This document shows, one piece after another, positions 14,078 to 21,852 of a stretch of DNA of 23,671 nt; the stretch's first letter is position 1; every line of letters begins with the position of its first letter. The stretch comes from an uncultured Collinsella sp. (GTDB taxonomy: Bacteria > Actinomycetota > Coriobacteriia > Coriobacteriales > Coriobacteriaceae). The DNA lies in contig CABTWP010000032.1 of NCBI GenBank assembly GCA_902488525.1, positions 1 through 23,671 of the forward strand, given 5' to 3'. The notes beneath the pieces are model-generated. The model worked only from the letters and a program-made list of their open reading frames with translations. It was not told the DNA's origin and made no database searches. The translations under genes and the position numbers were made by a program.

Positions 14078-16735
14078 TTAGGCGCCGAGCGCGGTCTTGG
14101 CGGCCGCGAGGGCATCGGCGATGCCGGCAGCATTCTTGCCACCGGCCTGGGCCATGTTGGGACGGCCACCACCGCGACCGTCGACCAGACCCGCGATCTG
14201 CTTGATCACATTACCGGCGTGGAACCCGGCCTTCACGGCGTCATCGGAGCCGGCAGCGAGCAGGGCCGGAGTGCCCTTCTCAGTCACGCTGGCGACGACA
14301 CAAGCGACAGGGCCGGCGACCTTCTGGTGCACGGTATCCCATACGTTGCGCAGGTCGGCAGCCTCAAGGCCCTGGAGCTCAGCAACGACGAGCTTGTAGC
14401 CACCGAGCTCGACAGCACCCTCGATGGCGCTGGAAATGGCGTCGGAGGAACCACCGGTCAGAGCCTTTTTGAGCTTGTTGGACGTCTCGCGCAGCTCGAC
14501 CTGCAGGTTCTCCACACGGGCGGGAACCTCGTCGACGCGGCACTTGAGCGCAGCAGCGGCGGCGTCAACGAGTGCCAGGCGGTCGGCCATATAGTCGAGA
14601 GCACCCTTAGAGGTCACGGCCTCGATACGGCGGACGTTCGAGCCCGTAGAGGACTCGGAAATAATCTTGAACAGGCCGATCTCGGCGGTGTTGGCAGCGT
14701 GCGTGCCACCGCAGAGCTCGCGAGAGAACGGCTGGTCCTCGGCGCCCACGGAGACGACGCGGACGACATCGCCGTACTTCTCTCCAAACAGAGCAACAGC
14801 GCCGGCAGCCTTAGCCTCGTCGATGCCCATAACACGGGTCACGACCGGCTTGGAGGCGAAGATCTGCTGGTTGACCAAGTCCTCGACAGCCTTGAGCTGC
14901 TCGGAGGAAAGGGCCTCGAAGTGCGTAAAGTCAAAGCGCAGGTGCTCGGGCGTCACCAGCGAGCCGGCCTGGGAGACGTGCTCGCCCAGGACCTGCTTAA
15001 GGGCAGCGTCGAGCAGGTGCGTGGCGGTGTGGTTGCGGCGCAGGAAGCCACGGCGCTCGGCGTCGAGAGCGGCGGCCACAGCGGCACCGACAGTCAGCGT
15101 GCCATCGGCAACGTGCGCGACGTGGGCATACAGGCCGTTGTGGTTCTTGGTGTCGGCAACGGTCAGAACAACGCCCTCGGCGGAAAGCTTGCCGGCATCG
15201 CCCTGCTGACCACCCATCTCGGCATAGAACGGGGTGCGGTCGAGCACGACCTCGACATCCTCGCCCGCGGCTGCGGACTCGACGGACTCGCCGTTGCGCA
15301 CGATGGCGACAACCTTGGCGCCCTCGATCACATCGTTGTCATAGCCGTCGAACTCGGTCGCTGCGACCTTGTCGGAAAGCTCGACCCACACGTCGTTGAA
15401 GCTACCCCAGGCGTCGCCCTTGGCGTTAGCGCGGGCGCGGGCCTTCTGGTCCTCCATGCAGGCAGTGAAGCCGTCCATGTCGACGTCGTGGCCAGCGGTG
15501 CCGGCGATCTCGACGGCCAGATCGATGGGGAAACCAAAGGTGTCGTGCAGCTTAAAGGCGACATCGCCCGGAAGCACAGCGCCCTCGGCAAGCGCTGCCA
15601 GGGCCTCGTCCAGGTACACGCGGCCGTTGTCGAGCGTCGTGGAGAAGCGCTCCTCCTCGGAGGCAACGATACCCTTGACGAGCGCGACGTTCTTGAGCAA
15701 CTCGGGATAGGCCTCGCCCATTTGAGCGTTGACCTCGTCGATGAACTTGGTCAGGAAGGCGCCCTCGATGCCCAGCAGGCGACCGTGGAACACGGCACGG
15801 CGGAGCAGACGGCGAAGGACGTACTCGCGACCCTCGTTGCCGGGAAGGATGCCGTCCGAGATCATAAAGTCGACAGCACGGGAGTGGTCGGCGATGATGC
15901 GCAGGGAGCGGCTGGCGCCGGAGTAATCGTCGGCGTCATAGGTCTTACCGCTGATCTCCTCACCGAGCTTGATGAGGTGCTGCATCAGATCGCCGTCGTA
16001 GTTAGCAGTCTTGTGCTGCATGATAGCGGCCATGCGCTCCAGGCCCATGCCCGTATCGAGGTTGCGGTGCGGCAGCTCCGGCATGGAGCCGTCCTCCTGG
16101 CGGTCGTACTGGGTAAACACGAGGTTCCAGAACTCAAGGAAGCGGTCGCAGTCGCAGCCAGGCTTGCAGTCGGGGCTGCCGCAGCCGACCTCCTCGCCCA
16201 TGTCAAAGTAGATCTCGGAGCACGGACCGCAGGGACCGGTGGGGCCAGCGGCCCAGAAGTTGTCGTCCTCTCCCAGGCGGGAGATGTGGTCCTCGGCAAC
16301 GCCCAGAGAACGCCACACGTCGTGGGTCTCGTCGTCCTCGGTAAAGACGGTAAAGTACAGGCGGTCGAGCGGCAGCTTAAACTCCTTGGTGATGAGCTCA
16401 AAGGCCCAAGCGCAAGCCTGCTCCTTGGAGACGCCGCCAAAAGAGAAGTCGCCGAGCATCTCGAAGAACGACAGGTGACGGCCGTCCTCGCCGATGCAAT
16501 CGATGTCATTGGTGCGGACGCACTTCTGGCAGGAGATCGCGCCGATCTCCTTCATGGTCTTCTTGCCCTGGTAGTACTCCTTAAACTGGTTCATGCCGGC
16601 GTTGGCAAGCAGCAGAGAAGGATCGTCGGGGACGAGGGACGAAGAAGGATAGAGCTTAAGACCGCGCTCCTCAAAGAAGTTGAGGAACTTAGAGCGAATC
16701 TCGGCCGTAGTCATTGACGGGTAGTCAGCACTCAT
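14078..16735 (-). CDS. alaS: Alanine-tRNA ligase
   Basis: Charges tRNA-Ala; 885 residues, normal length. The class II aminoacylation domain starts with MTTAEIRSKFLNFFEERG (8-25) and includes the Cys-rich segment GCGSPDCKPGCDCDRFLEFW. The editing domain carries the HxxxH motif NHTATHLLD and the CGGTHAANTAEIG motif; the C-terminal DHH-like domain ends GGGRPNMAQAGG. The start at 16735 is preceded by GAGGAG at about 9 nt; the ATG at 16714 is possible but lacks a site, and the open frame extends 30 codons upstream into the promoter. First gene of the alaS-aroB unit. No T-box sequence was seen in its short leader. Confidence 0.97.
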   Translation of the reverse strand: MSADYPSMTTAEIRSKFLNFFEERGLKLYPSSSLVPDDPSLLLANAGMNQFKEYYQGKKTMKEIGAISCQKCVRTNDIDCIGEDGRHLSFFEMLGDFSFGGVSKEQACAWAFELITKEFKLPLDRLYFTVFTEDDETHDVWRSLGVAEDHISRLGEDDNFWAAGPTGPCGPCSEIYFDMGEEVGCGSPDCKPGCDCDRFLEFWNLVFTQYDRQEDGSMPELPHRNLDTGMGLERMAAIMQHKTANYDGDLMQHLIKLGEEISGKTYDADDYSGASRSLRIIADHSRAVDFMISDGILPGNEGREYVLRRLLRRAVFHGRLLGIEGAFLTKFIDEVNAQMGEAYPELLKNVALVKGIVASEEERFSTTLDNGRVYLDEALAALAEGAVLPGDVAFKLHDTFGFPIDLAVEIAGTAGHDVDMDGFTACMEDQKARARANAKGDAWGSFNDVWVELSDKVAATEFDGYDNDVIEGAKVVAIVRNGESVESAAAGEDVEVVLDRTPFYAEMGGQQGDAGKLSAEGVVLTVADTKNHNGLYAHVAHVADGTLTVGAAVAAALDAERRGFLRRNHTATHLLDAALKQVLGEHVSQAGSLVTPEHLRFDFTHFEALSSEQLKAVEDLVNQQIFASKPVVTRVMGIDEAKAAGAVALFGEKYGDVVRVVSVGAEDQPFSRELCGGTHAANTAEIGLFKIISESSTGSNVRRIEAVTSKGALDYMADRLALVDAAAAALKCRVDEVPARVENLQVELRETSNKLKKALTGGSSDAISSAIEGAVELGGYKLVVAELQGLEAADLRNVWDTVHQKVAGPVACVVASVTEKGTPALLAAGSDDAVKAGFHAGNVIKQIAGLVDGRGGGRPNMAQAGGKNAAGIADALAAAKTALGA

Positions 16736-16781
16736 AGAGGGAATCTCCTCGGTTTCACATCGAAACAGTTCAAACGTAACG

Positions 16782-16809
16782 ATATTACCATCCAACCGCC
16801 CCCGTGCAA
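16782..16809 (-). promoter_or_regulatory. Sigma-70-type promoter of alaS
   Basis: On the minus strand TTGCAC (-35, plus 16804-16809) and TAATAT (-10, plus 16782-16787) are separated by 16 bp, giving a leader of about 40 nt before the alaS start. The -35 overlaps the T run of the preceding terminator, so termination of upstream transcription and start of this unit are back to back. Confidence 0.7.
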
Positions 16810-16837
16810 AAAAGAGGGTCGCCAAACAGCGACCCTC
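16808..16837 (-). terminator. Minus-strand terminator before alaS
   Basis: A perfect 9-bp stem GAGGGTCGC/GCGACCCTC (16814-16822 and 16829-16837) with a 6-nt loop is followed on the minus strand by TTTTTT. The nearest minus-strand gene upstream is the AI-2E-family permease ending at 17176. Its transcript would therefore cross the plus-strand membrane gene before stopping here. Confidence 0.85.
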
Positions 16838-16891
16838 CAGCGAAAGTGCACGTTATTTAGTACTGCGCGATCCTTTGAAAAAGGACTGCTG

Positions 16892-16897
16892 TATAAT
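16892..16897 (+). promoter_or_regulatory. -10 element TATAAT for the small membrane gene
   Basis: A perfect TATAAT preceded by TG stands 32 nt before the start codon. There is no good -35 at 16-18 bp (TTGAAA lies only 11 bp upstream). It has the same TGTATAATT form as the efp -10. Confidence 0.5.
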
Positions 16898-16929
16898 TGC
16901 ATATAAGATTCACCCGGAAGGAACGATCG

Positions 16930-17169
16930 ATGAAAAGTAAACGATTTGTCCTGAATGCACTTCTGGTTGTAGCACTTTTAGCGCTCTTAGCCTTCTCATG
17001 CTGGTACGCAAACCAACCATCATTTGGATACGTATTGTATACAGTAATGTCCGGCGATAAGGCTTATTACACTCTACACGCAATTGACGTTCTCTTTTTC
17101 TATGTAGCCGGCCCCCTATCAATCGCTTTGGTCGCGTTTCTTGTCATTTACAACTTCAAGAAACGTTAA
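16930..17169 (+). CDS. Small AT-rich two-helix membrane protein, unknown function
   Basis: I do not recognise this 79-residue protein. It has a basic N terminus (MKSKR), a first hydrophobic helix (about 7-25), a short exposed segment with Tyr, Asn, Gln and Ser (26-50), a second hydrophobic helix (about 51-74) and a basic end (FKKR), so both ends are probably cytoplasmic. The start at 16930 is preceded by GGAAGGA; the frame is open 11 codons further without support. Base composition is clearly more AT-rich than the neighbours (about 44% GC by eye), and codons such as TTA and CTA are used. It is the only plus-strand gene between 3.5 and 23.6 kb, convergent with the permease gene at a gap of 6 nt, which suggests late insertion or transfer. 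Confidence 0.75.
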   Translation: MKSKRFVLNALLVVALLALLAFSCWYANQPSFGYVLYTVMSGDKAYYTLHAIDVLFFYVAGPLSIALVAFLVIYNFKKR

Positions 17170-17175
17170 TAGAAC

Positions 17176-18588
17176 CTATTTAGAATCCGAATCGTCCATG
17201 GAGCCGTCGATGCCGGTTTTGGTGTCGTCGTTCATATTGAAATCGTCGTCTTTGGCGAAGAGATTCTTGAAAAAGCCCGTAGCATCGGGCTGAAGGCCCG
17301 AGAGCTTCATCCAGGGATTATCGAGCTCGGGTTTGGGCATGGCCTGGGCCTCGGGCGCAGTCTCGTTACCGATGAGCTCGGACTCGTAAATGAAGGTGTC
17401 GTCGCCGAGCGCGTCGTAGGCGGCGACCGGGTTGCCATCGGCATCGCGGTACGGTGTGCCCTTAAACACGGCGCCGTCATAGGCCACAAGCTGGCGGCCG
17501 GTCTCATTCTCGAAGTAGTACACGAAGATACCCTTGAGGGCCGCGCACAGCGGGATGGCAATAATCATGCCGATAGGGCCCATGAGTGCCGAGCCAATAA
17601 CGAGCGCCGTGAGGCTCATGATGGGATGCACCTGCACCGAGCTCTGCATGACCTTAGGAGAAATCACGTTGTCGGTGACGTTTTGCGCGACCATCGTCAC
17701 GATGAGCGTCCATAACGCCAACATGGGGCTGAACATGAAACCGAGCACCGTGGCGATTGCTGCGCTCACCCAAGGACCGACGACCGGAACCAAATGCATG
17801 ATGCCGGTAAAGATAGCCATGAGCGCCGCATACGGATGGCCGATGATCATAAAACCAATAAAGGCGAGGAAACCACCGCAGATGGACGTCACGACCATAC
17901 CGCGCATGTAGCCGCCGACAGAGCGAGAAAGGATGGCAACCATAAAGCGGTACGAGGTCTCCTTCTCCTGACCGATGATGGTGCAAATCTCGTGGTGCAT
18001 GCGAGGGTAGTCGCAGGCCATCCAGTACGCAAGCACCAGACCAAGGAAGATAACGAACAACTGCGAAGCCGTATTGGTGATGAGCGGGAACACACCGCGG
18101 CCAAGCTCGGCAGCGATCTGAGACACATACTTCGATGCCACGGCAACCAGCGACGAAAGATTATCGTCCAAATACTCCTTGAGCGGCGTGTTGTTGAGCG
18201 TCTTGGCATGCGAGATCATCTCGTTGAGATCGCCACCCGCAACACGAAGCTGCTCGGGCAGGCGGCTCAGGACTTCCATGATCTGACCAAAGAGAATCGG
18301 CGACAAGATGCAAACGACACCGACGAGCACGGCAACAACAACAATTAGCGCAATAAGCGAACCGATGCCGCGATTCACGCCATGGTGCTCGAGCCAGTTG
18401 GTGATCGGGGACATCACAAAAGCAATGATGGAGCCAACGGCAAGAAACTCAATAACCGATGCCAGGATGCCCATAAGGTTAAAGATGACAGCAGCAATAA
18501 CAATGCAGCCGACAACAGCCCAAATGCGTAGCGTCAGAACGCGGGTGTCGCGCAGCACGCGATCGGTTTGTTGGGGGTGCTCACTCAT
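17176..18588 (-). CDS. AI-2E family transporter (PF01594-like permease)
   Basis: A 470-residue polytopic membrane protein of the AI-2E/TqsA/PerM family, whose members are reported to export small solutes or act as antiporters; substrate unknown here. Typical features are N-terminal helices (about 22-100), a large amphipathic segment (about 105-165), then further helices including MHLVPVVGPWVSAAIATVLG (264-283), the DNVISPKVMQ stretch (306-315) and SLTALVIGSALMGPIGMIIAIP (325-346). An unusual acidic hydrophilic tail of about 110 residues (360-470) ends the protein. Its start overlaps the sigma-factor stop by 4 nt (ATGA), so it is coupled to the stress-sigma operon rather than being a free transporter gene. 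Confidence 0.88.
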   Translation of the reverse strand: MSEHPQQTDRVLRDTRVLTLRIWAVVGCIVIAAVIFNLMGILASVIEFLAVGSIIAFVMSPITNWLEHHGVNRGIGSLIALIVVVAVLVGVVCILSPILFGQIMEVLSRLPEQLRVAGGDLNEMISHAKTLNNTPLKEYLDDNLSSLVAVASKYVSQIAAELGRGVFPLITNTASQLFVIFLGLVLAYWMACDYPRMHHEICTIIGQEKETSYRFMVAILSRSVGGYMRGMVVTSICGGFLAFIGFMIIGHPYAALMAIFTGIMHLVPVVGPWVSAAIATVLGFMFSPMLALWTLIVTMVAQNVTDNVISPKVMQSSVQVHPIMSLTALVIGSALMGPIGMIIAIPLCAALKGIFVYYFENETGRQLVAYDGAVFKGTPYRDADGNPVAAYDALGDDTFIYESELIGNETAPEAQAMPKPELDNPWMKLSGLQPDATGFFKNLFAKDDDFNMNDDTKTGIDGSMDDSDSK

Positions 18589-19376
18589 GAACGAATCATC
18601 ACTCCGTCGGGGTCGATCTTGTCCTGAATCTTCTTAAGCGTGCGGCGCAGCAGACGCGAGACCTGCACCTGCGAGATGCCCAGCTTCTTGGCAATCTCGA
18701 TCTGGGTCATGCCCTTCACAAAGCGCAGCTCGATCACCTCGCGCTCGCGCGGCGAGAAATCGCGGATGGCTTCCTCGATCACCAGGCGGTCATCGGTAAA
18801 GTCGAGCTCGTTGTCATCGTCGGCGTAACGGTCGAGAATCGAGGGCGCATCGTCGGAATCGGACGCACCAGGAGCCTCGATGGGCACCGAGGTATAGGCC
18901 GAAGACGATTCCATAGCCTCGAGGACCTCATCGACAGTCACATCTAGATACTCAGCGATCTCCTCAACCTTGGGCGAACGCTGCAGCTCGTTGGTAAGTT
19001 TGTCAGTAGCCTGGTTGACCTTGGCCGAGAGTTCCTGCAGACGACGCGGTACGCGCACGCTCCAGCCCTTGTCGCGGAAATGGCGTTTGATCTCGCCCAG
19101 GATAGTGGGTGTCGCAAACGTCGTGAACTCGAGTCCGCGCTCGGGGTCAAAGCGGTCGATAGCCTTGAGCAAACCCAGATAGCCGACCTGCATGAGGTCG
19201 TCGAGCGGCTCGCCGCGATTCTTAAATTTGTTGGCAAGAAACCTTACCAGGTTCATATGGGACATGACGAGCTGTTCGCGGGCGTCCGGATCACCGGTCT
19301 CCTTGTAGCGACGAAACAGCTCGCGGGTTTTCTCCTTGTCCCAAGCGGTCTTGCCGCTCCGGGAACGTTCGGTCAT
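18585..19376 (-). CDS. RNA polymerase sigma factor, SigB/SigF/SigG type
   Basis: A 263-residue group 3 sigma factor. Region 2 (about 34-103) has DLMQVGYLGLLKAIDRFDP and FTTFATPTILGEIKRHFRDK. Region 3 (about 112-190) has an acidic loop (AYTSVPIEAPGASDSDD) near its end. Region 4 (about 200-252) holds FSPREREVIELRFVKGMTQ and the recognition helix around GISQVQVSRLLRR. The family directs general-stress or, in sporulators, forespore genes; no sporulation gene is present here, so a stress role is inferred. The start codon follows the rsbW-like stop by one base, and the stop overlaps the permease start by 4 nt. Confidence 0.93.
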   Translation of the reverse strand: MTERSRSGKTAWDKEKTRELFRRYKETGDPDAREQLVMSHMNLVRFLANKFKNRGEPLDDLMQVGYLGLLKAIDRFDPERGLEFTTFATPTILGEIKRHFRDKGWSVRVPRRLQELSAKVNQATDKLTNELQRSPKVEEIAEYLDVTVDEVLEAMESSSAYTSVPIEAPGASDSDDAPSILDRYADDDNELDFTDDRLVIEEAIRDFSPREREVIELRFVKGMTQIEIAKKLGISQVQVSRLLRRTLKKIQDKIDPDGVMIRS

Positions 19377-19377
19377 A

Positions 19378-19755
19378 TTAAATATCCGCCTTGAGGTCGA
19401 GGGAAAGCGTCAGGGGCGCCGCAGTCTTTTCGTAGGAGTCGCACACGCTCGCCAAAATAAGCTCGGCATAAACAGCAGCCTGGTCATCCTCGTCGACGGT
19501 GGCCTGATCGCCAAAGGTAAAGGTCATGCCAACGTGAGATTCATCGACATCGAATTTGATTGAGATGTCGTCGGAATCAACAGCCGTGCAGCCAAAGATA
19601 AAGGCTTCCTCGGCAGCCATGCGGATGTCCTCGATGCGATCGACAGACATGGAACACAGGGCACCAACGTTGGCTGCCGTCATGCGCACAAGGCGAGCGA
19701 GACGCGGGTCGCCGGCAACGGTCAGCGTGATGGGGCAGGCTGCTTCGCTACTCAT
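19378..19755 (-). CDS. RsbW-like anti-sigma factor with degenerate kinase site
   Basis: A 125-residue protein aligned by eye with the GHKL anti-sigma kinases RsbW/SpoIIAB, directly before a SigB-type gene. IRMAAEEAF (44-52) matches the N-box helix of RsbW. Glu50 is kept, but the Mg-ATP Asn position is Phe54. The G1 motif DxGxG is replaced by FGD (81-83), and no glycine-rich G2 region is seen. A hydrophobic strand pattern (ISIKFDV, VGMTFTF, LTLSLDL) supports the fold. It may bind the sigma factor without being a kinase. The start at 19755 has GAGGAG and overlaps the upstream gene by 8 nt. No RsbV antagonist gene is in the window. Confidence 0.78.
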   Translation of the reverse strand: MSSEAACPITLTVAGDPRLARLVRMTAANVGALCSMSVDRIEDIRMAAEEAFIFGCTAVDSDDISIKFDVDESHVGMTFTFGDQATVDEDDQAAVYAELILASVCDSYEKTAAPLTLSLDLKADI

Positions 19756-20341
19756 CGCAGGACTCCTCAGAGGTCTCGGAGGGTGTATAGGTGTAATACT
19801 GAGCCCGCTTGGATGCAGACTTCTGAGCCACATCTGCGCCATCGGCGGCCTCGTCCTCCGCCTTGCCAATCAAGACGCGCTCGGTCGGCTGCTCGGCTTC
19901 TTCGGCGGCAGCGGAAAGCTTGCGCTCGGCTTCAGCTGCAGGAGCCTTCACCTTATTGAAGAGCTTCTGCACAGCACCGGCGGCAGAGTCGGTCACGCTC
20001 GACACAGCATTGCTGGCCTCGGCCATGCTACCGGTGACCTCAGAAATGTCGCGAACCACGGCTTCGACCTCTACGAGATTGGAGGTAAGGGCATCAACTG
20101 CCGTCTTGCTCGACTTAAGCAGCGGCTCCATCTGGGCAAGCGCCGGCGTAAGCTCATCGACAGCGCCATCGAGCTTTGCCACCACAGGCTGAGCCTCGGC
20201 GATGGTGTTGTTGAGGTCGTTAACGGTCTTATCGAGCGAGTCGACAACGGTACGGGTCTTGCGCAGGGTAAGCGCGAGCTCAACGATGGCCCACACGCCG
20301 GCAACAGCGAGCAGCAGCAGAGCGATTTGAATGGGACTCAT
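19748..20341 (-). CDS. DUF948-like membrane-anchored coiled-coil protein
   Basis: A 197-residue protein with one N-terminal membrane helix (about 3-25), then a long helical heptad-rich stretch (about 28-130) of the kind seen in DUF948/YtxG-family stress proteins, and an acidic, disordered tail rich in Ala and Glu (about 130-197). The start at 20341 is chosen because GGGAGG lies 5 nt upstream; the open frame runs 26 codons further without support. It is the first gene of the four-gene sigma unit and overlaps the rsbW-like gene by 8 nt. B. subtilis YtxG is a general-stress protein; a structural or regulatory role at the membrane is inferred. Confidence 0.8.
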   Translation of the reverse strand: MSPIQIALLLLAVAGVWAIVELALTLRKTRTVVDSLDKTVNDLNNTIAEAQPVVAKLDGAVDELTPALAQMEPLLKSSKTAVDALTSNLVEVEAVVRDISEVTGSMAEASNAVSSVTDSAAGAVQKLFNKVKAPAAEAERKLSAAAEEAEQPTERVLIGKAEDEAADGADVAQKSASKRAQYYTYTPSETSEESCDE

Positions 20342-20361
20342 ACAAGCCTCCCAAAGGAATC

Positions 20362-20391
20362 GATATACAGACGGTTTCCATGGTACCCCAA
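20362..20391 (-). promoter_or_regulatory. Weak promoter candidate for the sigma operon
   Basis: On the minus strand TTGGGG (plus 20386-20391) and TATATC (plus 20362-20367) are 18 bp apart, about 21 nt before the DUF948-like start. Match to consensus is moderate. A SigB-type GTTT/GGGTAT pair was looked for and not found at proper spacing. Confidence 0.3.
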
Positions 20392-20420
20392 AGGGGACCG
20401 AACATGCCATGAGCAGCAAC

Positions 20421-20431
20421 GTGGGACAAAA
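20421..20431. repeat. Half-copy of the GTGGGACAAAA hairpin motif
   Basis: GTGGGACAAAA followed by TTATCAG, just beyond the rarA stop, repeats the arm and loop edge of the hairpin at 3487-3519. The partner arm is absent here, so it cannot form that hairpin alone. Confidence 0.5.
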
Positions 20432-20441
20432 TTATCAGCAG

Positions 20442-21791
20442 CTACTTCGGTGCATTCCCGCTGCGGTCGCGTTCACTTTGCTCTACGCGCCATTCTTCCC
20501 AACCGCGGCCGGCAGGCTGCCAAAATGCACCGCGTTCCAAGCCTTCGGGCAAATAGCGCTGATCGACCCAGCCTTCGGGATAATCATGCGGATACTTATA
20601 TACACCGTATTCGTCGCTACCTGGGCGATGACGATCGCGCAAATAACTCGGCACCTCACGTAAACCGCTGCTATGAATATCGGCCAACGCCGCGTCAATC
20701 GAGGCCTCACATGCGTTTGACTTAGGCGCCAAGCACACATAGAGTGCAGCCTGAGCAAGGTTAATGCGGCACTCGGGATAGCCAATGACCTCAGCAGACT
20801 TAAACGCGGCATGCGCCACCAAAAGCGCCTGCGGGTCGGCGTTGCCAACATCCTCAGAAGCGTGAATCATAATACGGCGAGCGATAAACTTAGGATCCTC
20901 CCCAGCATCGATCATGCGCGCGAGCCAATAGATCGTGGCATCGGGGTCACTACCGCGCATAGACTTAATAAACGCACTGATGATGTCGTAGTGCATGTCG
21001 CCGTTTTTGTCGTATGTAAAGCCGCGACGCGGGTTGGCGATCTTCACGTCATCCACGGTGATGGGATAGCGCTCCCCCGCCGCGGGCGCTGGCGTTCCCT
21101 CGGTATCGGGACGCGTGACGGCAATCTCGCTCGCAAGCTCGAGCGTCGTGAGCGCCGAGCGAGCGTCACCCGCTGCCAGCGTGCAGATGGTCTTGACCGT
21201 ATCCTCATCGGCCGAGAACTTACCGTTCAAGCCCTGCGGTGCCTCAAGCGCACGTTCAATAAGCGTGGCGATATCCTCATCCTTCAGATGCTCAAGCTCC
21301 ACCACACGCCCACGCGACAACAGTGCCGAGTTGACCTCGAAGTACGGATTCTCCGTCGTGGCGCCAATCATAATGACGGTACGGTTCTCAACTGCATGCA
21401 GCAGGGCATCCTGCTGCGACTTAGAGAAGCGGTGAATCTCATCGATGAATAGAATGGTGCGGCGGTCGTAGGTATTCAGGCGCGTCTTGGCCTCATCAAT
21501 CACGCGGCGCAAGTCCTTCACGGTGCCCGTCACAGCGCTGACCTCGACAAACTCGCTCTTAGTATGGTTGGCGATAATATGGGCCAGCGTCGTCTTACCC
21601 GTACCAGCCGGCCCATACAAAATCACACTGGAAAGCACGTCGTGTTCGATCGCGGCACGCAACCATGAGCCATTACCGACGGCCTTTTGCTGGCCCACAT
21701 ACTCGTCGAGCGAATTGGGGCGCATACGCACCGCAAGCGGCGCATTCTGAAAGGAACGCTCGCGCGTCGAAGCAGAAAAAAGGTCGTCCAT
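20442..21791 (-). CDS. rarA: Replication-associated recombination ATPase RarA/MgsA
   Basis: A 449-residue AAA+ clamp-loader-like ATPase acting at stalled forks. It shows Walker A YGPAGTGKTT (59-68), Walker B ILFIDEIH (113-120), the sensor 1 region GATTENPYFEVNSALLSR, the arginine-finger area, and the C-terminal domain with FIKSMRGSDPDATIYWLARM and the family ending DYPEGWVDQRYLP. The N terminus MDDLFSAS begins the RarA fold; ATG at 21797 is an alternative two codons upstream, and neither has a strong ribosome site. It lies 61 nt after dgt and is probably co-transcribed, although a TATACT at 21832-21837 could be an internal -10. Confidence 0.95.
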   Translation of the reverse strand: MDDLFSASTRERSFQNAPLAVRMRPNSLDEYVGQQKAVGNGSWLRAAIEHDVLSSVILYGPAGTGKTTLAHIIANHTKSEFVEVSAVTGTVKDLRRVIDEAKTRLNTYDRRTILFIDEIHRFSKSQQDALLHAVENRTVIMIGATTENPYFEVNSALLSRGRVVELEHLKDEDIATLIERALEAPQGLNGKFSADEDTVKTICTLAAGDARSALTTLELASEIAVTRPDTEGTPAPAAGERYPITVDDVKIANPRRGFTYDKNGDMHYDIISAFIKSMRGSDPDATIYWLARMIDAGEDPKFIARRIMIHASEDVGNADPQALLVAHAAFKSAEVIGYPECRINLAQAALYVCLAPKSNACEASIDAALADIHSSGLREVPSYLRDRHRPGSDEYGVYKYPHDYPEGWVDQRYLPEGLERGAFWQPAGRGWEEWRVEQSERDRSGNAPK

Positions 21792-21852
21792 AGCCATCCC
21801 GTGTATCAATCAAAAACGTTTTCAACTAACCAGTATACCGAAAGGATACGAA

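Noticed and set aside
14219..16717. 832-codon open frame on the plus strand
   Set aside because: It is antisense to alaS, whose motifs are complete. The length is explained by codon-position GC bias.
16736..16929. T-box leader for alaS
   Set aside because: No TGGNACCGCG-type sequence was found, and the promoter lies after the terminator, so the terminator is not in the alaS leader.
20382..20399. GGTACCCC-AAA-GGGGACC hairpin as terminator of rarA
   Set aside because: The stem needs a bulge and no T run follows on either strand, so I do not call it a terminator.
20342..20441. SigB-type autoregulatory promoter before the sigma operon
   Set aside because: GGGTAC and GTTCGG occur but only about 10 bp apart, shorter than known SigB spacing.
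21832..21837. Separate rarA promoter (TATACT)
   Set aside because: There is no matching -35 and the gap to dgt is only 61 nt. Co-transcription is simpler.
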